A stretch of 64,000 bases of DNA from positions 30,971,705 through 31,035,704 of the forward strand of contig NC_035175.2 in NCBI RefSeq assembly GCF_001659605.2, in the 5' to 3' direction. Below the pieces are notes generated by a model. That model searched no databases. It was not told the DNA's origin and saw only the letters and a program-made list of their open reading frames with translations. The position numbers and the translations under genes are program-made. Origin of the DNA: Manihot esculenta (lineage: Eukaryota > Streptophyta > Magnoliopsida > Malpighiales > Euphorbiaceae). Shown in pieces: positions 55,736-64,000 of this stretch (its first letter is position 1; every line of letters begins with the position of its first letter).

Positions 55736-56638
55736 TTATGGCACCACCCTGCTGGTGATCTCTACAAGCTTAGGCCCTGTCAAGGCCTTCTCTCCTACTT
55801 CTTCCCAACAGACGGGTGACCTGCACTTCCTCCTATACAAAGCATCATATGGAGCCATCCCTATGCTAGCATGATAGCTGTTATTGTAGGCAAACTCCAC
55901 CAAGGGTAGATGCTGCCTCCAAGAATCGCCAAAATCTAGCACACACATTCTGAGCATATCTTCTATTGTCTGGATGGTCCTCTCTGACTGTCCGTCCGTT
56001 TGGGGATGGAAGGCAGTACTGAAATCCAACCTGGTACCCATAGCACTTTGCAGATTTCGCCAAAACCTGGAGGTGAACTGGGGCCCTCTATCTGACACTA
56101 TAGACACTGGAACCCCATGCAACCTGACCACCTCATCCACATAGACCTGCGCTAACTTATCCACAGAGTAGTTGCTCCTAACAGGGATGAAGTGAGCAGA
56201 TTTGGTGAGTCTGTCCACAATCACCCATATGGAGTCTAATCTGTTGGACGCTGCCGGTAACCCCACTACAAAATCCATGGCGATATTCTCCCATTTCCAT
56301 TCTGGAATCGGCAGTGGGTTCAACATTCTAGCCGGCTTCTGATGTTCCAGCTTCACCCTTTGACACACTTCGCAGGCTGACACAAACTGTGCCACTTCTC
56401 TCTTCATAGCTGGCCACCAATACACTCTTTTCAGATCTTGATACATCTTGGTGGCTCCAGAGTGAACATTGTATCTGGCATTATGAGCCTCCCTCATAAT
56501 GTCTCCTTTTAGTCCTACTTCATCTGGTACACATAATCTGTTCCCATAGCGGAGGATCCCCTTATCATCAAATCTGAACTCCTCATTTTTGCCCGACTGA
56601 ACAGTCCTGGCAATCTTCACTAACTTTGGGTCCTCGTG
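55736..56638 (-). pseudogene. T3 integrase catalytic part
   Basis: Same frame as gag-RT-RNase H but after TAG 56639-56641. It begins HEDPKLVKIARTV. HHCC region ([18 protein letters not shown]), DDE core ([23 protein letters not shown]), then [19 protein letters not shown]. It stops at SRVVP because a single base is missing next to 55735. Confidence 0.88.
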
Positions 56639-59600
56639 CTATTTCTGAGCTACCTGCTCCAGAAACACGGTTGCCACTCTCATCTGACCCAACAAAGCAC
56701 CTGTACCAGACAACTCCAACTGTAGACCTTCATTCATGAGCTTGTAAAATTCTTTCACCACTGGTCTTCTCTCTGCCGTGATGTGCGATAAACTGCCAAG
56801 TGATTTCTGGCTTAGGGCATCAGCTACAACATTCGCCCTACCCGGATGGTATTGGATTTTGCAATCATAGTCACTGAGCAGCTCTACCCATCTTCTCTGC
56901 CTCAAATTCAGCTCTCTCTGACTCAGGATGTACTGCAGGCTCTTATGATCGGTGAAGATCTCACATTTTACCCCATAAAGGTAATGCCTCCACATCTTGA
57001 GTGCAAAGATCACCGCTGCCATTTCTAAATCATGAGTGGGGTAATTCAACTCATGCTTCTTCAGCTGCCTAGAAGCATAAGCAATTACCCTTCCATTCTG
57101 CATCAGTACACAACCCAGTCCCACACGGGACGCATCGCAATTGACTGTGAAGTGCTCATCACTAGTTGGCAGAGCTAACACTGGTGCTGATGTCAACCTT
57201 TTCTTCAGCTCCTCAAAGCTTTCTTCACACCGGTTGGTCCACACGAATCTCTGGTTCTTCTTAGTTAAACTGGTCATGGGAGTTGCAATCTTAGAGAAGT
57301 CTTGAACGAACCTCCTGTAGTAACCTGCCAAACCCAAGAAGCTCTTGATCTCAGTCACTGTGGTGGGTCTAGGCCAGTTAGCTACAACATCCACTTTCTT
57401 GGGGTCCACCTCTATTCCATTTTTTGACACCACATGCCCCAAGAAAGAAATGCTCCTCAGCCAGAATTCACACTTGGAGAACTTAGCATACAAGCCATGT
57501 TCCCTCAAGGTCTGCAGAACTAACCTCAGATGATGGGCATGCTCCTCTGCATTCCTGGAATACACTAAGATATCATCTATGAAGACAATAACAAAGTGAT
57601 CCAGGTATTGACTGAAAACCCTGTTCATGAGATCCATGAATGCTGCTGGGGCATTGGTTAACCCGAATGGCATCACAAGGAACTCATAGTGCCCATATCT
57701 GGTCCTGAATGCTGTCTTCGGCACATCCTCTTCCCTTATTCTCAACTGATGGTACCCTGATCTCATATCTATCTTGGAGAAATAACCTGCTCCGGCTAGC
57801 TGGTCAAATAGATCATCGATCCTTGGCAATGGGTACTTATTCTTGGTAGTGACCTTGTTCAATTGCCGGTAGTCGATACAAAGTCTAAGGGATCCATCTT
57901 TCTTTTTCACAAACAGCACTGGAGCACCCCAAGGTGAGGTACTCGGTCGGATGAAACCCTTATCTACCAGCTCTTGTAACTGATCTTTCAACTCTTTCAA
58001 TTCAGCTGGTGCCATCCTGTAGGGAGGGATAGAGATCGGTCTGGTTTCAGGAATCAATTCTATCTCGAACTCTATCTCCCTAGTAGGTGGTAAACCTGGC
58101 AGTTCGTCTGGAAACACATCTATAAACTCACTAACCACAGGCACTGAGGCGGGCTCTCTGACATGACTATCCAGCTCTCTCACATGAGCTAGAAAACCCT
58201 GACAACCCCTCCTGAGCAGCCTACGAGCCTGTAGGGCTGATATCAACCCTCTAGGTGTACCCCTCCTGTCTCCTCTGAAGACAACCTCTGACCCATCCTG
58301 ACATCTGAACCTGACTACCTTGTTTCTGCAATCCAAGGTAGCACCATGGGTAGATAGCCAATCCATCCCTAGAATGACGTCAAAATCTATCAAATCTAGA
58401 ACCACAAGGTCGGCGGACATGCATCTTCCCTCAACAAACACTGGACTACACTGGCAGACTGACTCTGCCACTGACGGGTCACACTTGGGTCCACTGACCC
58501 ATAGGGGACACTCTAACCTGGAGACCATCAACCCCAACCTCTCGACGGCTCTCGGAGCAATAAAAGAATGCGATGCACCAGGGTCCATTAAGGCATAAAC
58601 ATCGGAACAACCAATGATGAGATTACCTGACACCATGGTGTTGGATGTATTAGCCTCCTGCTGTGTCATAGTGAAAATCTGTGCTGGAGCAGACGGACCT
58701 TCACCTCTGAAACCCGCTAAAGAAGAGGCTGCTCCTCTCCCTCTACCTCTGCCACTAGCCTGAGTTGCTGTTGGAGCTACTGGCTGAGCTACACTGCCTG
58801 AACCTGTTTGCTGGGACTGTGCCATAACAGCTGCTCTAGGACATTCCCCAGCCATATGTCCCTCTTGCCCACATCTGAAGCAGGCTCTGGACCCATAAAG
58901 GCACACTCCCTTGTGTGGCTTACCACACTTCACACATGCTACATTGTCTGCATTTGAGCTTGAGCCAGTTCCCAATCCCAGACTTGACTTGATCTTGCTC
59001 CAGAATTTGTTCTTCTTTGAATTGGCTTTACTCCATCTCTTACTGCCTGAACTCAGAGAAGAAGGGTCTAATCTCCCCCCTCCTGGGGTTTTGGAACCAG
59101 AAGGTTGTGCCACAGACTGCTTGACTTTCCCTTCAATGATTGCACTAGCCTCCATCCTCCGAGCCATATCTACAATGGCATGGAAACTCTCCCTCTCTGC
59201 TGACTGAATCAAGGAGGAATACCTGGAATGGAGCTTTATGATATACCTCCTTGACTTTTTCGGATCTGTGTCCAGATTTTGCTCGGCAAACGGCAACAGC
59301 TCCAAAAACTTGTCAGTATACTCATCTACACTCATTTCTTCCGTCTGCCTCAACTTCTCAAATTCAATCATCTTCAATTCCCTTGAACTGTCAGGGAAAG
59401 CCCATCCTGCAAATTCATTAGCAAACTCCTCCCATGACATGCTATCCACCCTCGGGCTCACATAATTCTTAAACCACTCTCGGGCCTTCTTGCACTTTAG
59501 TGTGAACCCAGCCATCTGAATGGCTCTACTATCATCAGCCCCTATCTCATCTGTTATCATCTTGACCCTCTCCAGGTACACAAACGGGTCATCACCAGTT

Positions 59601-60226
59601 TCAAACTGGGGAGCACCCAGCTTTATGTAGTCGGTCATCTTGACCTTGCTCCCTCCAGATGAGCTAGGTTTAGGCATTTGGGTTTCTGGGACAGTAGGTG
59701 CTGCTGGTGGTGGAGGAGATGCAGCATCCCCTGGGGTAGGGTTTGCTGGATTTGGATGGTAGGGTGGGGGTGGATACATAGGGTACTGTGGGTATGGTGG
59801 GTAGTAAGGTGGGTATGGCATGTGTGTGGGGTAAGGATTAAAGCTAGGGTAATCCGATGTACCTCCCATCGAATACCCGGGATTTTGTGAAAAGGGTGGG
59901 TAGTAAGGTGGCTGCACAAATCCCGAGGCCTGAGTGCCTCCTTGGGATTCTCCCACTCCCTCTTCCGACATACTTACTCCGAGACTGCCATCCCTCCTCT
60001 GATCCACATCCATCTGATCCCCCATATCCTCTGACATTGCACCTTGCACTGTTCCCCTCACTGATCTGCTTCTACCCAGATCCAAAGACCATCTAGGGTC
60101 TCTTACTGCTCTTTCTCTGCTGGACCTACTTGACATTGCCCTAGGCAATGCGGGAGGACGGGCATCTGTGCCCTCGTCCTGAGGTGGTACTCCAGTCAAT
60201 CGTGCAGATCGACGAGTTCCTCTCAT
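56639..60226 (-). pseudogene. T3 gag-protease-reverse transcriptase-RNase H polyprotein
   Basis: Start chosen at [15 protein letters not shown] (60226) by agreement with T1 and T2, although the frame is open from 60250. In order: basic N-terminus, Pro/Tyr-rich repeats ([20 protein letters not shown]), capsid-like domain ([17 protein letters not shown]), two zinc knuckles ([12 protein letters not shown] and [15 protein letters not shown]), protease [13 protein letters not shown] has [20 protein letters not shown] and FIDDILVYS, and RNase H has [22 protein letters not shown] and FTDHKSL. About 1195 codons are uninterrupted. It ends at a TAG where T2 has CAG. Catalytic residues look intact. Confidence 0.92.
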
Positions 60227-60502
60227 CCTGTTTTCTGAAAAACAACACACATCACATAAACATTAGCATTAAATGGTTCATGTGCAAACACATGAACCCG
60301 CGTCACGTACACCACATATCATAGCATAACATTAATGCACATGCATATAATCATGGCATTTCACATCATCATTCAAGACAGGACTCTACATCCTATCCTA
60401 GTGGACATGATCTTTCCTATTGTGGTTGACCTTCTATAACATCTATGAGCCCGACACTCTAGGTCCGACCATGTGAACCCAAACCAGGCTCTGATACCAC
60501 TC
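60227..60502 (-). promoter_or_regulatory. T3 leader with initiator tRNA-Met primer-binding site
   Basis: On plus GGCTCTGATACCA at 60487-60499, three bases from the 5' LTR; on minus TGGTATCAGAGCC. The leader to the gag ATG is about 260 nt. Confidence 0.9.
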
Positions 60503-62721
60503 TGTAACGACCCAGAAATCGGACCGCTACCGGCGCTAGGATCCATATCGGCTTAAGGCCGCCGGGACCCGTAGCAAGCCTAACATACATCCTGCGAACC
60601 TGTATAATCCCATACATGATCAACAACATACATAAAAATTTGAACTTTTCTTTTTCATTCATGAACCAAACTCAACCTGTGCATGCATTAACATAGACAT
60701 TAACATTAACCCCACCTTGGAGTCCTCATCAATGCTCCAATGGGGTAACATAATCATGCATTAAGTTTGGTAAAACATAAACATCAATAAGAGATCATGC
60801 ATTCCTTAAGGGATTACGCAACTATGGTCAAACACACTTCTAAAACTCAATATCATCATTACATTACATAACTCAACATTACATTACAAAATCCATCATG
60901 TCCACTACTAGCTATTACATAACCAAGACTTTACTCTATCTGACCTCCTGCTCTATCCTGCACCTGCAAACCTGGGGGTTAAGGGAGAGGGGTGAGCTAT
61001 AAAGCCCAGTGAGCAGAATCATAAAACATTATATTTAAAACATATGATATTATGAAATGCGTCACATCACAGCTAATCACATCAAGGGTTGGGTGAACTT
61101 GTCACCAAATAGTCCCAGCATCATTCGTGCCAGGCCATAGCATGTGGTCCTGGTCTTCCTGTCATAACATACATTACTTACCATTGCCCCAGGGCCTCAT
61201 CTGGGCACCTGTGGTCCTGGTCTTCCTCAGGGACTAAATGGGTCATCCAACATTCACCCACATCAACAACAAAGAATGTAATGCAATGCAACATATTCGT
61301 GTATTCTAATGCAATCACCCTATTACATCATCATGATGCATGAAACATGATAAAATCATTTAATTTCTCAATTTAAAGGATTAAGATTAATTCAATTACC
61401 TCTGGCTAGCTCTGACCAGACACTGAAGCAGCTGACTCACTGCTGGGGTCCTTGGTTCCTCGGGTCCGAACCTACACAGGTGGACTCAAATGAGGGACCA
61501 AACATACATGAACATGACTCTAAAATACTCCCCAAAAACCCCCTAAAATACCTTGAAACAATTACATAAATCATGTAAGAAATGGCTGAACAGGGCACTT
61601 TCGGCAGCAGGTTCGGCGGACGAAAGTCCCTCTAGAGCCGAAAGTCATGCACCTTCGGCGGCACTTTCGGCGGCCGAAGGTTCCCTCCAGAGACGAAACT
61701 CATGCATGTTCGGGGGCACCTTCGGCGGTCGAAACACCCTTCCAGAGCCGAAAGTCCAACTTTCGGGGGCAGGGTTCAGCAGCCGAAACAAGCTACCACA
61801 GGTAGGTTCGGCGGCCGAAAGTCCTTTCGGCTGCCGAACCTGGTTTCTCCCGAAAGAGCAGAAACTTAGTTCAACATGCATAAACGCCTCCCAACTTATT
61901 CAAACATGCATTTTCTATTCTACAACAAGCATACTCAAGCATACAAGCTCCTAGGGGCTTTAAACCATCAAAAACCCCAACTACAACACATCAAACAACC
62001 CACATTGCTCATAAACATACCATAAACCCATAAACATAACAGTAACCTAACATGCATTTCTACCCCATAGATCTTCATAAAACTTGTTTAAATCATGCAA
62101 GAAAGGTTGGATCTAAGCTTACCTCTTGAAGACCGAGAGGAAAGACGATCCTAGCTTGGAAGTAGGGAGAAATCCACTCTTTGGTCTCCAAGCTTCCAAA
62201 CTTGCTCTTTTGCTCAAAGATCTTCAAACCAAGTGAAAACTCATAAGAAAATCATGAAGATTTGAAGGAAAGAGTTCAAGATCGGTGAGGGACGGCGGAG
62301 AGCTCACCTTGGCAGAAAATGGGGAGAAAAACTCGCCCGTTCGGACAAGGGGACACTTTTATAGGTGGCTGGCCAGGCCACTTTCGGGGGCCGAACGTGC
62401 CTCCGCATGCATGCCATGTTCGGCGGCCGAACATAAGGTTCGGCGGCCAAACCTAGACTTCCCTCACTTATGCCTTCGGGGCCCTAACGTGCCTCCAAAA
62501 TGCATGCATGTTCGGCGGTCGAACTTGAGGTTCGGCGGCCGAACCTGGGTTTTCCTCTAAGGTTATTTCCATGCAAAAATTCATTTTCTTTCATACTTAA
62601 AACCATAAAATACATTAAAACATTTATGAAAACATGATTTTACCCTTCTAGGGGTCTCCGACATCCGAGATTCCACCGAAGAGGTAGGAATTCCGATACC
62701 GGAGTCTAGCCGGGTATTACA
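60503..62721 (-). repeat. T3 5' LTR
   Basis: 2219 bp; on plus starts TGTAACGACCCA and ends GGGTATTACA. Very similar to 52871-55114 but with a deletion in the hairpin array near 61200. TATAAAAGTG on minus at about 62353-62363. Confidence 0.92.
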
Positions 62722-62726
62722 TTAAT

Positions 62727-63488
62727 TAAGATTGATACTTGATTTTGTAAACTTATCAGTGAATGTTAACATGTCTGCATCTATTACATGCACTAAGCTA
62801 TGGTGATTTGCTATAAATAGAATGTGTGCAATAAAGGCAAAAGAAGATTTTTATATTGAATATGAAGTAAATTATTGTCGTGCACAAGGATACATATGGC
62901 ACTCATACCTTATACTAAGAAGTTGACAAGTATGCTTTGTATCATGTTAACAACATTTGACTAGCTTGTAAATATTCACTTGATTATATATATACGTGAA
63001 CTTGTTTGCTCTATTTTGTTATCTGTTTGCTATCACCCACTAAGCGTTAGCTCAGCGTGTTGGTTTTTACCTCACGCAGGTTGTAGATAAAGTAGGCATG
63101 CAGAGTTCATCAGAGGTCTACATCAGATATCAAAGCCAATATCATAGCTGGTTGTTTTGAGTTTCTGAGTCATAGTACAATTGTATTCTGGCATGTACAT
63201 ATTAAATAGAGTGAGTTATGAAGGTTATGTAAATTAAAGAATAGTAAGATGTCAAATAACAATTGATAATTTTACATGTGTTTTTCATATATACTACAGG
63301 TTGAAATGTTGATGAAACAGAGGAGACTCTGCTAAAATTTTGGTTTAAAACCTCACATTTACATTAATCACCTTATAAAATTTACTTGGACTACCTAAAA
63401 ACTTGGTATTTACATATAAATGAAATTGTTTAGTCTTGATGTCTAAAAAGGTATAGTTTGTGATAGTCCTTGCTCTATCTACACTTTG
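62727..63488 (+). repeat. Probable old LTR, right part
   Basis: Continues the sequence interrupted by T3. AT-rich, with a TATA-like GCTATAAATAG at about 62809 and AATAAAG at about 62830. The stretch CACCCACTAAGCGTTAGCTC (near 63025) is of a kind common near the 3' end of plant chromovirus LTRs. It may end at CTACA (63479-63483), before the last LTR fragment at 63489. Confidence 0.38.
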
Positions 63489-64000
63489 TGTAACGACCCC
63501 AAAATGGATCGTCACCGGCGCTAGGATTCAGGTCGGCTTAAGGCCGCCAGAACCCGTAGCAAGCCTGCTATACTCTCTGTGTACCTGTAAACCTCATACA
63601 TGATCATACATTTTCTGTGAAAATAAAACTCTTTTCTGAACCAAGGCTTAACCTGTGCATGCACTATCTCTGTACTCTGTACTCATGTACTCTGTACTCT
63701 GTATCCCTGACTAGAGCTTGCTCTAGATGGGTTAACTCATACCTGTTAAGCCTGGTTTTCACATACAGGAAAACATATATACATATACAGATCATGTACA
63801 AAACATACATCACTAGGTCAAGCAACAACTATTACATCTCTTTAATATTACATGTCCACTCTAAGCTATTACAGATCTCTTTACTTTTCCTGTACTCTGC
63901 TGGACTGTCCCTGTACACTGTACACTGAACCTGCAAAACTGGGGTTAAGGGAGTGGGATGAGCTCTATAGCCCAGTGAGTAGAACAGTAAAACATCTCAG
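63489..64000 (-). repeat. Tekay-type LTR cut by the window edge
   Basis: On plus starts TGTAACGACCCCAAAATGG, the reverse complement of the T2 LTR end (about 18500-19029), with the same tract of GTACTCTGTACTC words and the same ACATGATCATACATTTTC. It is closer to the T2 subfamily than to T1 or T3. Whether a full element or a solo LTR follows is outside the window. Confidence 0.88.

Larger units (their letters stand above)
52871..62721 (-). mobile_element. Tekay/Del-type retrotransposon T3, complete
   Basis: LTRs 52871-55114 and 60503-62721, TSD TTAAT (52866-52870 and 62722-62726), PBS at 60487-60499, polypurine tract at 55115-55129. Its long polyprotein frame has only two interruptions: a TAG between RNase H and integrase (56639-56641) and a one-base deletion in integrase near 55735. 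It belongs to the same subfamily as T1 but with divergent LTRs. Confidence 0.94.

Overview
The window is nuclear DNA of a flowering plant, most likely a eudicot. It is almost entirely nested LTR retrotransposons of the Ty3/gypsy superfamily. Primer-binding sites complementary to plant initiator tRNA-Met and tRNA-Asp, chromodomain integrases and an intron-containing plant-type PP2C fragment all point to a plant. Euphorbiaceae is possible but that is only an impression. I find no intact host gene.

Two lineages dominate. The first is a Tekay/Del-type chromovirus with LTRs of about 2.2 kb (TGTAATACCCGG...CGTTACA), a tRNA-iMet PBS, and one gag-PR-RT-RH-IN-chromodomain frame. There are three nearly full-length copies: T1 at 2620-21658 on minus (split), T2 at 9476-19029 on plus, and T3 at 52871-62721 on minus. 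There is also one solo LTR (41634-43832) and one LTR cut by the window end (63489-64000). Each complete copy and the solo LTR has a perfect 5-bp target-site duplication (TSD): TAGTT, TGCCT, TTAAT, TTTAT. The second lineage is Athila-type, with LTRs of about 1.8-1.9 kb (TGAYAG.../TGATCA...ending TCA) and a tRNA-Asp PBS. It comprises a damaged copy A1 (about 23011-41197), a copy A2 inserted in A1's 3' LTR (30082-40824, TSD CTTAA), and several solo LTRs.

Layout. 1-786 is an LTR-like piece with a heat-shock-element cluster upstream of a TATA box. It is split from 21760 onward by an Athila solo LTR (TSD GGCTC), which is itself split by T1, whose gag is split by T2. 21760-46213 is the Athila complex: A1, then A2 inside it, then a solo LTR inside A2's protease, then an inverted Athila LTR that holds a further solo LTR, which in turn holds a Tekay solo LTR. 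46214-47540 is a decayed piece of another gypsy-type element. 48119-48931 holds the last two exons of a PP2C protein phosphatase gene, degenerate, next to a 1.3-kb AT-rich element with long terminal inverted repeats. 50782-63483 is probably an old LTR interrupted by T3.

Every retrotransposon reading frame is broken. T2 and T3 have only two lesions each, and T2's LTRs are almost identical, so T2 inserted recently. A1 retains RT-RNase H but lost integrase, while A2 retains integrase but lost RT-RNase H. The points most worth checking are: an in-frame TAG at the same place between RNase H and integrase in T1 and T3; a short hairpin with an RGGA loop just 5' of the polypurine tract in both lineages; a duplicated PPT-like motif in Athila; the conserved Athila leader hairpin; and the heat-shock-element cluster.
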